From contig JAGXHU010000091.1 of assembly GCA_024636015.1 (NCBI GenBank), forward strand, positions 1 through 53,831: 53,831 bases of DNA, given 5' to 3'. Positions 29,475-40,062 of this stretch are shown here, piece by piece; positions within the stretch are counted from its first letter, which is position 1; each line of letters opens with the position of its first letter. The notes under the pieces are model-generated. The model saw nothing but the letters and a program-made list of their open reading frames with translations, was not told the DNA's origin and searched no databases. Source of the DNA: Halothiobacillus sp. (GTDB taxonomy: Bacteria > Pseudomonadota > Gammaproteobacteria > Halothiobacillales > Halothiobacillaceae). A program made the translations under genes and the position numbers.

Positions 29475-31304
29475 ATGCCAGCTATTGCCGTATTACCCCC
29501 GACCCTGGTGAACCAGATTGCCGCTGGCGAAGTCGTCGAACGGCCGGCCAGCGTCGTGAAGGAGTTGGTTGAGAACGCCCTTGATGCGGACGCGCAGCGC
29601 GTCGTGGTGCTCATCGAGGAGGGCGGTTCGCGGCTAATTTCGGTGCGTGATGATGGGCGGGGGATGGATGAGTCGGATTTGCCCCTGGCCTTGATGGCGC
29701 ACGCCACGAGCAAGATTCGATCACTGGACGACCTCGAATCTGTCGAAAGCATGGGTTTTCGGGGGGAGGCGCTGGCGAGTATTGCCTCGATTGCCCGGGT
29801 GTCCGTCACGTCTAGCGTTGCCGACGCGGCGCATGGTTGGGCGCTCAGCAACGAGGATGCCTCCGGCGTCTGCAAACCCGCTGCCCATCCTCGGGGAACG
29901 ACCGTGGTGGTGCGCGACCTCTTCTATCAAACGCCCGCCCGCCGAAAATTCCTGCGTACCGAGCGCACCGAATTCGGTCAGATCGACCAGCTTATGCGTC
30001 GATTTGCCCTGGCACACCCCACGGTGGGGTTCACGCTGGAGCACAATGGGCGGCGCCTGTTCGACCTGTCTCCCATCCCTTCAAATCTGTTATCAGAACA
30101 GCTGCCGACCCGCATCGCCGAGATGCTGGGGCAGGGCTTTTTGGAGCGCGCTCGATCCATTGATTCCTCTGCATCCGGGCTTGGCCTCAGTGGCTGGGTG
30201 GCCGATCCGAGCTATGCGCGCGCCTCGACGGATCAGCAGCTATTTTTCGTCAATGGTCGGATTGTCCGGGATAGACTGATCGGCTTCGCGATTCGCCGCG
30301 CCTATGCTGATGTGCTGCATCACGCCCGTCAGCCTGCCTATGTGCTTGCATTGACGCTGGATCCCCGGCATGTGGATGTCAACGTCCATCCCACCAAGGC
30401 CGAAGTGCGATTCCGTGATGCGCGCGCTGTGCAGGATTTTCTGTTTCGTGAGATTCATCGTGCCTTGGCCACTGGGGGGAATACGCACCCCGAGATGGTC
30501 GTCAATGATGATCAGTCGCTCCAGCCGTCGGTGTCCCATCCCGTGTCGGGCAGTGCGCCGAGTCGAATCCGGGAAGACGACTTTTCAATGCAGAGCGCGC
30601 AGGGCTACTTGCGGCTTCTTTCCGCGGCTTCAGTGCCTGCGTCGAATCAGAGCCCCGTGTTGGCTGGGTCGGGGATCGAAATCATGGAATCCCCGCCCGC
30701 CGAGATTCCGCCCCTCGGCTATGCCCTGGCGCATCTGCATGGGGTCTATATCCTGGCGCAAAATGCCCAGGGACTGGTGATCGTGGATGCCCATGCTGCC
30801 GCGGAGCGCGTGACCTATGAACGTTTGAAAGGGGCCTACGCCACGCAGCGAATCGTGCTTCAACCCCTGCTGTTGCCGGTCACCTTCACCGTATCGGAGG
30901 TTGAAGCCGAGCAGTTTGCCGCATTTTCGGCAGCTTTTGCCCGGCTGGGACTGGAGTTGGCTCGTGTGGCACCGACCCACGTCCGTGTGACGGCGCTGGC
31001 CGCCTTGTTGCGGGGGGCGGATGTGGAATCTCTGGCCCGTGCCATGTTGTCGGCCGTCCAGGATGACGAACCGCTGCCTGAGGAGGAAAATCCGGTGTTG
31101 ACCGAGCGGATCAACGCGGTGCTGTCCCGCATGGCATGCCATGGCTCGGTGCGTGCGAATCGGCAGCTCACCCGCCCGGAAATGGACGCACTGCTGCGGG
31201 ACATGGAGCGGACGGAGCGCGCCGATCAATGCAATCACGGCCGCCCAACTTGGCGGCAGTTGAGCATGACGGACCTCGATCGCCTGTTCATGCGGGGTCA
31301 ATGA
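29475..31304 (+). CDS. mutL: DNA mismatch repair protein MutL
   Basis: Couples MutS mismatch recognition to strand removal. The 609-residue protein has the GHKL ATPase domain (QIAAGEVVERPASVVKELVENALDA, DDGRGM, GFRGEALASI) in residues 1-330, then a linker and a dimerisation domain. Metal-dependent endonuclease motifs are present in the C-terminal part: D438-A-H-A-x2-E444-x4-E449 (usual DQHA, here DAHA), ACHGSVRAN (554-562) and CNHGRPTW from C586. So this MutL probably nicks DNA itself, as in bacteria without MutH. The stop overlaps the miaA start (ATGA). Confidence 0.95.
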   Translation: MPAIAVLPPTLVNQIAAGEVVERPASVVKELVENALDADAQRVVVLIEEGGSRLISVRDDGRGMDESDLPLALMAHATSKIRSLDDLESVESMGFRGEALASIASIARVSVTSSVADAAHGWALSNEDASGVCKPAAHPRGTTVVVRDLFYQTPARRKFLRTERTEFGQIDQLMRRFALAHPTVGFTLEHNGRRLFDLSPIPSNLLSEQLPTRIAEMLGQGFLERARSIDSSASGLGLSGWVADPSYARASTDQQLFFVNGRIVRDRLIGFAIRRAYADVLHHARQPAYVLALTLDPRHVDVNVHPTKAEVRFRDARAVQDFLFREIHRALATGGNTHPEMVVNDDQSLQPSVSHPVSGSAPSRIREDDFSMQSAQGYLRLLSAASVPASNQSPVLAGSGIEIMESPPAEIPPLGYALAHLHGVYILAQNAQGLVIVDAHAAAERVTYERLKGAYATQRIVLQPLLLPVTFTVSEVEAEQFAAFSAAFARLGLELARVAPTHVRVTALAALLRGADVESLARAMLSAVQDDEPLPEEENPVLTERINAVLSRMACHGSVRANRQLTRPEMDALLRDMERTERADQCNHGRPTWRQLSMTDLDRLFMRGQ

Positions 31305-32263
31305 TGATCGACCCGTCATCGGCGCGTTCACCCGTGATCGCGCTTCTGGGGCCAACAGCCTCGGGCAAAACCGCGACAGCTCTTGAGTTCGCGACCCGTT
31401 TTCCGGTGTCGATCATCAGCGTGGATTCCGTGATGATCTATCGGGGCATGGATATTGGCTCGGCCAAGCCGGAGCCCGCCGTTCTGGCCGAATTCCCGCA
31501 TGCTCTGGTGAATATTTGCGATCCGGCCGAGCCGTATTCGGTTAGTGCATTTTGCCGGGATGCGTTGGCAGCAATCGAACAGGCGGATGCGGCAGGGCGC
31601 GTGCCCCTGCTGGTCGGCGGCACCATGATGTATTTTCAGGCCCTGCTGGATGGTTTGTCGGCACTGCCTGCGAGCGAACCGGCGATCCGGGCGGAGGTTC
31701 AGGCTGAAGCCGATCGGTGGGGGTGGCCGGCGCTGCATGACCAGCTGAGGGATATCGACCCCGCTGCGGCCGCCCGCGTGCACCCCAATGACCCTCAGCG
31801 CATCAGTCGCGCGTTGGAGGTGTTCCGGGCAACCGGCAAACCCCTGAGCCAGTGGCAGCTGGACAATCCTCCCGTCTCTCCGCTGGGGGATCGGCCCGTC
31901 CATCGTTTCGGACTCTGGCCGGCTTCCCGTGTGCACGCCCGCGAGGCCATGGCCTTGCGATTCGATGAGATGTTGGCGAACGGATTGCTGGAGGAGGTGC
32001 AGCGCCTCAAGGATCGGGGTGACCTGAATCCGGGGATGCCCTCGATTCGTGCGGTCGGTTATCGCCAGATCTGGGATTATCTGGATGGGAATACCGGCTT
32101 CGATCAGATGCGATTTCTGGCTATCACCGCAACGCGTCAGCTCGCCAAGCGGCAGATCACCTGGATGCGGAGCCAGGAGACGACCCGGTTTTACCCGACC
32201 GAGCAACGCGCGGATTTGCTGGCGACACTGGAGAAGATTGTCGCCCGGGCGGAACTTGCGTGA
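31301..32263 (+). CDS. miaA: tRNA dimethylallyltransferase
   Basis: Adds the isopentenyl group to A37 of UNN-decoding tRNAs. Protein of 320 residues with P-loop GPTASGKT, SVDSVMIYRGMDIGSAKP, LVGGTMMYFQALLDGL and the VGYRQIWDYL helix. The ATG at 31301 overlaps the mutL stop; a second ATG follows directly and either could serve. Frame is open further upstream inside mutL, but that reading is a shadow. Followed after 241 nt by hfq, which has its own heat-shock-like promoter. Confidence 0.96.
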   Translation: MMIDPSSARSPVIALLGPTASGKTATALEFATRFPVSIISVDSVMIYRGMDIGSAKPEPAVLAEFPHALVNICDPAEPYSVSAFCRDALAAIEQADAAGRVPLLVGGTMMYFQALLDGLSALPASEPAIRAEVQAEADRWGWPALHDQLRDIDPAAAARVHPNDPQRISRALEVFRATGKPLSQWQLDNPPVSPLGDRPVHRFGLWPASRVHAREAMALRFDEMLANGLLEEVQRLKDRGDLNPGMPSIRAVGYRQIWDYLDGNTGFDQMRFLAITATRQLAKRQITWMRSQETTRFYPTEQRADLLATLEKIVARAELA

Positions 32264-32317
32264 TCGGGCCAAATCGAAGTCCGACCGACCGCTCGGGGGG
32301 CTGTTGGAAAATGACGT

Positions 32318-32345
32318 CTTGAAAACGGCGTATTTGGGCCCAAAT
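32318..32345 (+). promoter_or_regulatory. Sigma-32-like promoter upstream of hfq
   Basis: CTTGAAA (32318-32324), a perfect heat-shock -35, 13-bp spacer, and GCCCAAAT (32338-32345), six of eight matches to CCCCATNT. It starts about 55 nt after the miaA stop and about 160 nt before hfq. E. coli hfq likewise has a heat-shock promoter. Confidence 0.6.
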
Positions 32346-32504
32346 CCAAACGGGCGTGATACGCTAAATGCCAAGACGCTGAGCGGATCGCACACAAATT
32401 GTGAATGAAGCCTGTTCCCGGATGATCAGGATCGATCTCCCGCTCGGCGTGCCAAAACGTGCGCATCGGAAGCTGCCTACAACATTACAAACGAGGAAAA
32501 ACAC

Positions 32505-32774
32505 ATGGCAAAAGCCCAATCACTTCAGGAACCCTATTTGAATGCCCTGCGCCGCGAGCATGTGCCCGTGTCCATATATCTGCGCAACGGGATCAAGCTG
32601 CAGGGTCAGATCGATTCCTTCGATAACTTCGTGGTGCTGCTGAAGAATAATGTCAGCCAGCTGGTTTACAAGCACGCCATCAGCACCATCGTGCCCACGC
32701 GTGAAATCCATATTGATTTCGACGAAGAAGTGGACTCTACCAAACCCGCACAGCCGGGAGATGATGGTCACTGA
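32505..32774 (+). CDS. hfq: RNA chaperone Hfq
   Basis: Sm-like hexameric RNA chaperone that pairs small RNAs with mRNAs. The 89 residues contain the Sm1 region ([25 protein letters not shown], about 22-46) and Sm2 ([14 protein letters not shown]). The proximal-face QEPYLNALR is at the N-terminus. The C-terminal tail is short and acidic (FDEEVD), unlike the long E. coli tail. GAGGAAAA gives the start. Its TGA overlaps the hflX ATG by one base. Confidence 0.98.
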   Translation: MAKAQSLQEPYLNALRREHVPVSIYLRNGIKLQGQIDSFDNFVVLLKNNVSQLVYKHAISTIVPTREIHIDFDEEVDSTKPAQPGDDGH

Positions 32775-34141
32775 TGCAATTCTTTGAGCGGCACGAGGGG
32801 GGTGAGCGGGCGGTATTGCTGCACGTTGTTTCCCGTCAGGAAAGTCGCGCCGAAGACCTGACCGAATTCCGCGAGTTGATGCGCTCGGCCGGCGCCCTGT
32901 CGGTGGGCGAATGCCTAGCCAGTCGTGAAGCACCGGACCCGCGCCTGTACATCGGCAAGGGTAAAGCCGAGGAATTGGCCGAGATGGTGCGTGAGACCGA
33001 GGCGGATCTCGTGGTGGTTAATGCCAAGCTATCCCCCTCGCAAGAACGCAACCTTGAGGCTCTGCTGCACTGTCGAGTGATTGACCGTACCGGTCTGATC
33101 CTGGATATTTTTTCGCAACGTGCCCGCTCGCATGAAGGTAAGCTTCAGGTCGAACTGGCGCAGTTGACTCATCTGTCCACCCGCCTGATTCGTGGCTGGA
33201 CACACCTCGAGCGCCAGCGCGGGGGCGCGATCGGCCTGCGTGGCCCGGGTGAAACCCAGCTCGAAATGGACCGTCGACTGATTCACGAGCGCATCAAACA
33301 GCTCAAGGATCGAATCATCAAGGTACGTCGCCAGCGTCATGAGGGGCGGAAAGGTCGGCAGCGCTCCGAAATTCCGACGGTGTCTTTGGTTGGCTATACC
33401 AATGCCGGGAAATCGACCTTGTTCAACGTCCTGACGACAGCCGACGCCTTTGCGGCGGATCAACTGTTCGCCACGTTGGATACCACCCTGCGTCGAATCG
33501 ATTTGGATGTCGGGCAACCGATGGTGCTGGCTGATACGGTCGGATTCATTCGCCACCTGCCTCATGAGCTGGTCACGGCCTTCCGTTCCACGCTAGAAGA
33601 AACACTGGAGGCCGACCTGCTGATCCATGTTGTGGATGCAGCCAGTGAAGAGCGGGATCGTCAGATGGTGGACGTGGAAAAGGTATTGCACGAGATCGGA
33701 GCAGATACACTGCCTCGCCTCACCGTCATGAACAAGATTGATCAACTGGAGCACGGTGCGCCGCGGGTCGACTGGAATGAACAGGGCTTGGCCGAGCGGG
33801 TCTGGGTATCTGCGAAAACGGGCGTGGGCATGGATGAACTGCGTCAGGCCTTGCGGTCGCGGCTTGCGCCCGCCAAGATCAACGTGCAGATCTTTTTGCC
33901 CGTGGCAGCGGCAGGGATTCGCGCCCATCTGATCAACGAAGGCATGATTGTCAGTGAAACGTGGTCGGAGGACGAGCTGCAGCCCGGCTGGCGTCTCGAT
34001 ATTTCCCTGACTGAAGGGCGATGGGCGCAATGGAAAAAGCATTTCCCCACGCTTGCAGATTATCAAATCGGTTCGGTGCGGCCCGCAGAGAAACGAGTTG
34101 TTTTGGCCGATATGCTTGCGGCTGATGGGCTCCATCACTAA
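32774..34141 (+). CDS. hflX: Ribosome-associated GTPase HflX
   Basis: GTPase that splits stalled 70S ribosomes, notably after heat shock. The 455-residue protein has an N-terminal HflX domain (about 1-195, LYIGKGKAEEL and RAGGAIGLRGPGE-type loop, here RGGAIGLRGPGETQLE). The G domain has G1 GYTNAGKST, G3 DTVGFIRHLPHELV and G4 NKID, followed by a short C-terminal region. Placed between hfq and hflK, as in E. coli. Confidence 0.97.
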   Translation: MQFFERHEGGERAVLLHVVSRQESRAEDLTEFRELMRSAGALSVGECLASREAPDPRLYIGKGKAEELAEMVRETEADLVVVNAKLSPSQERNLEALLHCRVIDRTGLILDIFSQRARSHEGKLQVELAQLTHLSTRLIRGWTHLERQRGGAIGLRGPGETQLEMDRRLIHERIKQLKDRIIKVRRQRHEGRKGRQRSEIPTVSLVGYTNAGKSTLFNVLTTADAFAADQLFATLDTTLRRIDLDVGQPMVLADTVGFIRHLPHELVTAFRSTLEETLEADLLIHVVDAASEERDRQMVDVEKVLHEIGADTLPRLTVMNKIDQLEHGAPRVDWNEQGLAERVWVSAKTGVGMDELRQALRSRLAPAKINVQIFLPVAAAGIRAHLINEGMIVSETWSEDELQPGWRLDISLTEGRWAQWKKHFPTLADYQIGSVRPAEKRVVLADMLAADGLHH

Positions 34142-34202
34142 ACTTATATGTCGTTTTGAAACTTATCCAATCGGTTCGACCGATTTTCCCGGAGTAGTGC
34201 AC

Positions 34203-35357
34203 ATGGCCTGGAATGAACCCAGCGGCGGCAAGGATAACGATCCTTGGACCAATCCCCGTCGTAGCGGTAAGCCGCCAAATATCGACGATGCAATCGAACG
34301 TCTGCAGAAGAAATTTGGCGGTGCGCTGGGTGGTGGCGGTGCGGGTGGTGGCAAAGCCGTGGCTGGTATCGCCATGCTCGCCTTCGCGGCTTGGATGTTG
34401 TCCGGGATCTACACGATTGATGCGGGCCAGCGCGGTATCGTGCTGCAGTTCGGCCAATATATTGATACCACCACTGCGGGGCCACATTGGCACCTGCCAT
34501 ACCCGATTGCCACAGTCACCAAGGTGAATGTGGATGAGGTTCGCGATAAACAATTGAAAATGACCTCCCTGACAAATGATGAAAATATTGTCGAGGTCAA
34601 GATCAGCAGCCAGTTCGTGATCAGCGATCCGGTCAAGTATCTGTTCAATGTTCGTGATCCTGACGCCACGCTGTCCGATGTGATGCAAAGCGCCATTCGG
34701 GAAGTGGTTGGATCCAAGAAGATGGATTACGTTCTGACTGATGGTCGGGGCGAAATCGCTGGTCTGGTACAAGACCGGATGCAGGATTTGCTGAATATTT
34801 ACGACACGGGGTTGAAGGTTCTGTCGGTTAACCTCCAGGATATTCAGCCGCCTGAGGCTGTACAGCCTGCCTTTGAGGATGCCATTCGTGCACGGGAAGA
34901 CGAGCAGCGCTATATCAGTGAAGCGTCGGCCTATGCCAATCAGGTGGTACCGCGTGCCCGCGGTGATGCGGCACAAATCGACGAACAGGCGCAGGGTTAT
35001 AAATCCAAGGTGGTCAATGCAGCTCTGGGCGAGGCATCACGATTTGATCAGCTGTTGTCGTCCTATCTGTTGGCCCCCGCGTTGACACGTGAGCGTATGT
35101 ATCTGGATACGGTGTCCGATGTTCTGAGTAAGAACCGGAATGTGGTCATTGACTCGGGTAAATCGAACAATGTGTTCTATCTGCCACTCGGGAGTCAGGA
35201 TGCACGAAGCGGAAATGTGCCCTCCAAGTCGGCACTTGCGAGCGATAACGCTATTCTGCCCCTGCCGTCCTTGCCCTCGTCGGACGATAGTCAGGCACTG
35301 CGGGACAGTGTGAACAACGATAACCGCAGCGGTCTGCGCACAAGGAGCGCGCCATGA
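34203..35357 (+). CDS. hflK: FtsH protease regulator HflK
   Basis: Inner-membrane SPFH protein that with HflC forms a cage around FtsH. The 384-residue protein has a polar N-terminus (WNEPSGGKDNDPW), a Gly-rich stretch (about 40-50), one membrane segment (about 54-72) and a band-7/SPFH domain (GQRGIVLQFGQY onward). It ends in a coiled-coil-forming region with DEQAQGYKSKVVNAA and a Ser/Asn-rich tail. GGAG is about nine bases before the ATG at 34203; earlier in-frame codons overlap hflX and are not needed. Its stop overlaps the hflC start. Confidence 0.96.
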   Translation: MAWNEPSGGKDNDPWTNPRRSGKPPNIDDAIERLQKKFGGALGGGGAGGGKAVAGIAMLAFAAWMLSGIYTIDAGQRGIVLQFGQYIDTTTAGPHWHLPYPIATVTKVNVDEVRDKQLKMTSLTNDENIVEVKISSQFVISDPVKYLFNVRDPDATLSDVMQSAIREVVGSKKMDYVLTDGRGEIAGLVQDRMQDLLNIYDTGLKVLSVNLQDIQPPEAVQPAFEDAIRAREDEQRYISEASAYANQVVPRARGDAAQIDEQAQGYKSKVVNAALGEASRFDQLLSSYLLAPALTRERMYLDTVSDVLSKNRNVVIDSGKSNNVFYLPLGSQDARSGNVPSKSALASDNAILPLPSLPSSDDSQALRDSVNNDNRSGLRTRSAP

Positions 35358-36265
35358 ATATCATCAACCGGGTGATCTTGCCCATTATTGTCGTAGCGGT
35401 GTTCCTGCTCTCTACGGCGACATTCCAGGTCAAGCAGTACCAGACCGCACTGGAGTTCCGTTTGGGTGAAATTGTTCAGGCGGGTTTCGATCCGGGTCTG
35501 CATTTCAAGATTCCGTTTATCAACACGGTACGCCTGTTCGATAAGCGCGTTTTGACCGCGACCTCGCAGCCCGAGCGTTTTTTGACGAGTGAACAGAAAA
35601 ACCTGATCGTGGATTACTACATCAAGTGGCGCATTGTGAATCCGTCAGATTTCTACCGGGCCACACGCGGCGAAGAACGTGTTGCGAAGGACCGAATGGA
35701 TCAGATCGTGCGCAATAGCATGAAGAGCCAGATCTCCAGTCTGACTCTGAATCAAGTTGTCTCGGGTGATCGTGACCTGTTCATGCACCATGTGATTGAT
35801 TCCACGAGTAAGGATATCAATGGCTTGGGTATCAAGATCTCGGATATTCGCATCATGCAGATCGAATTGCCGAAAGAAGTACGGAAGTCCGTGTACTCCC
35901 GGATGGAAAAAGAACGATTTGCGGTTGCTCAGTCCATTCGGTCCCGTGGTGAAGAGCAGGCGAAAAAGGTCACCGCCAATGCCGATCGTCAGCGCGAAGT
36001 CATCTTGGCCGAAGCCAATCGGCAGGCTGCCAAAATCCGGGGCGATGGTGATGCTCAAGCTGCCAAGACCTATGCCGAGGCTTACGGCAAAGATCCGAGT
36101 TTCTTCGAGTTCTACCGCAGCTTAGGTGCCTATAAGAAAGCTTTCGGTCAGGGTGACAACACATTTGTGCTGAATCCAGACAGCCAGTTCTTCCGGTATT
36201 TTCGCGCACCGGGCTTGTCCGGGGCGACTGATTTGAGTCATGGCACCGCTTCGAGCAAACCCTGA
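35354..36265 (+). CDS. hflC: FtsH protease regulator HflC
   Basis: Partner of HflK, with 303 residues: an N-terminal membrane anchor (about 5-22), an SPFH domain beginning YQTALEFRLGEIVQAGFDPGLHFKIP, and the alanine/glutamine-rich helix EANRQAAKIRGDGDAQAAKTYAEAYGKDPSFFEFYRSL split over the C-terminal third. It overlaps hflK by ATGA, so the two subunits are coupled. Confidence 0.97.
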   Translation: MNIINRVILPIIVVAVFLLSTATFQVKQYQTALEFRLGEIVQAGFDPGLHFKIPFINTVRLFDKRVLTATSQPERFLTSEQKNLIVDYYIKWRIVNPSDFYRATRGEERVAKDRMDQIVRNSMKSQISSLTLNQVVSGDRDLFMHHVIDSTSKDINGLGIKISDIRIMQIELPKEVRKSVYSRMEKERFAVAQSIRSRGEEQAKKVTANADRQREVILAEANRQAAKIRGDGDAQAAKTYAEAYGKDPSFFEFYRSLGAYKKAFGQGDNTFVLNPDSQFFRYFRAPGLSGATDLSHGTASSKP

Positions 36266-36301
36266 CACGCGCTGGGATCATCCATCTGGAGTCAGACGAT
36301 T

Positions 36302-36490
36302 TTGGGGCATCTGTGGTTACAAGTTATAGGGCTGGTACTGGTTATTGAGGCGCTGATGCCGTTCATCAGTCCTCGAAACTATCGCTCAATGGCGTTGAGG
36401 ATGGCGGGTACCTCGGATAAGACTTTGAGGTTCGTGGCTCTGATCGCATTGGGACTCGGCGTTTTGCTTTTGAGTCTGGCTCATTATTAA
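36302..36490 (+). CDS. DUF2065 (YjeT-like) membrane protein
   Basis: Short protein of 62 residues with two hydrophobic segments (about 4-21 and 43-59) around PFISPRNYRSMALRM. This is the DUF2065 pattern, and the site between hflC and purA is where E. coli keeps yjeT. The best start is TTG at 36302, with GGAG about 10 nt upstream; no ATG or GTG is available in frame before the conserved part. Function is unknown. Confidence 0.85.
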   Translation: MGHLWLQVIGLVLVIEALMPFISPRNYRSMALRMAGTSDKTLRFVALIALGLGVLLLSLAHY

Positions 36491-36498
36491 TGCAGCAG

Positions 36499-36520
36499 GG
36501 CGGGTTATACCCCGCCTTTT
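36499..36520 (+). terminator. Hairpin between the DUF2065 gene and hisZ
   Basis: GGCGGG-TTATAC-CCCGCC followed by TTTT. It ends 15 nt before the hisZ ATG. With only four T it may be a partial terminator, or it may separate the hfl genes from hisZ-purA. Confidence 0.6.
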
Positions 36521-36534
36521 ATTAGGATATTTTC

Positions 36535-39022
<2,488 letters not shown>

Positions 39023-39117
39023 GCGACCGGACCTATTTTCTGGTCGAATATCTGCGGACCGGAACCGGTGAATTGCTCGAGTGGCCCGGTATTCGCTAAC
39101 CGGAGCTTCTGGCTGAT

Positions 39118-39146
39118 TTGACCTTTTTTTCAAGCAAAGCTTTATT
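39118..39146 (+). promoter_or_regulatory. Candidate promoter of the rpsP operon
   Basis: TTGACC (39118-39123), 17-bp spacer, TTTATT (39141-39146). A second -10-like TAAAAT lies at 39163-39168 without a good -35. The first would give a leader of about 90 nt that contains the hairpin at 39171-39210. Confidence 0.45.
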
Positions 39147-39170
39147 TTTATCAAAACTTGCGTAAAATCA

Positions 39171-39210
39171 CGCGCCTTGAATTTTGAAAAGGCGCGGTGA
39201 GCTTTTTTTT
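39171..39210 (+). promoter_or_regulatory. Leader hairpin with U-tract before rpsP
   Basis: Perfect CGCGCCTT/AAGGCGCG stem (39171-39178 with 39189-39196) and, six bases later, eight T (39203-39210). Located 34 nt before rpsP. It resembles an attenuator or ribosomal-protein leader; it could also be a late terminator of purA. Confidence 0.55.
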
Positions 39211-39243
39211 CGTACACCCCCTTAGAAACAGGATGAATTGCAC

Positions 39244-39504
39244 ATGGTATCGATCCGTTTAGCTCGCAGTGGTGCAAAAAAGCGCCCCTTCTATCATTTA
39301 GTAGTCACCGACAAGCGTCATGCACGCGATAGCGGGGCTTATATTGAGCGCGTTGGCTTTTTCAATCCGGTCGCTCGCGGCGCGGAAGTTCGTCTGCTGA
39401 TCAACTTGGAGCGCTTGCAGCACTGGGTCGGTCAGGGCGCGCAGCCGAGTGATCGTGTAGCTGCGCTGGTTCGTGAAAACAGCAAGCAGGCCGTGGCTGT
39501 CTAA
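39244..39504 (+). CDS. rpsP: 30S ribosomal protein S16
   Basis: Small-subunit assembly protein of 86 residues. [38 protein letters not shown] and [17 protein letters not shown] are the S16 signatures. AGGATG eight bases before the ATG gives the start. First gene of rpsP-rimM-trmD-rplS. Confidence 0.98.
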   Translation: MVSIRLARSGAKKRPFYHLVVTDKRHARDSGAYIERVGFFNPVARGAEVRLLINLERLQHWVGQGAQPSDRVAALVRENSKQAVAV

Positions 39505-39532
39505 AATCACCGTGTCCAGCTCGGAAGATAGT

Positions 39533-40051
39533 ATGACCAGCCCGATCGATCCGATCGTAATTGGCGTGATCGGCCGGGCCTTTGGTATCAAGGGCTGGGT
39601 GTGGGTGTCGTCACATACGCGTCCTGAGGACGGTATCCAGCGTTACAAGCGCTGGTATGTGGCGCCGGATGCTACGGGCGCTTCGGGACAGTGGATAAAG
39701 GTTTCGACCTTTGCAAAGCAGAGCAACGGCATTATCGCCAAGCTGCAGGGTGTCGATGATCGAACCCATGCAGAGGCGTTGACCGGTAAGCATGTCATCG
39801 TGTCCGCCGCCGATCTGCCCAAGGCTGCTGAGGGTGAGTACTATTGGCGTGATCTGGTCGGTTGCCGGGTGGAACATGTCAGTGGTCAGCTCTTCGGCGA
39901 GGTACAGGAATTGATCGAGACGGGGGCGAATGATGTCTTGGTTGTCGAGGGAGATCGGGAGCGGTTGATCCCCTTCATCCCGGACCAGGTTCTGGTTTCC
40001 ATCGATCTCGACAAACGCCTGATCGTCGTGGACTGGGATCCGGACTTTTAG
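39533..40051 (+). CDS. rimM: Ribosome maturation factor RimM
   Basis: Assists 16S 3'-domain assembly and binds S19. The 172-residue protein has the RimM N-domain (IVIGVIGRAFGIKGWVWV, about 8-25) and a PRC-barrel C-domain (EYYWRDLVGCRVEH and ANDVLVVEG). GGAAG precedes the ATG at 39533; the open frame before it lies in the end of rpsP. Second gene of the operon. Confidence 0.96.
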   Translation: MTSPIDPIVIGVIGRAFGIKGWVWVSSHTRPEDGIQRYKRWYVAPDATGASGQWIKVSTFAKQSNGIIAKLQGVDDRTHAEALTGKHVIVSAADLPKAAEGEYYWRDLVGCRVEHVSGQLFGEVQELIETGANDVLVVEGDRERLIPFIPDQVLVSIDLDKRLIVVDWDPDF

Positions 40052-40062
40052 GTCGGTTGCAC

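Noticed and set aside
31328..32395. 355-codon open frame antisense to miaA
   Set aside because: Shadow frame; miaA is fully identified on the plus strand and the antisense product shows no family features.
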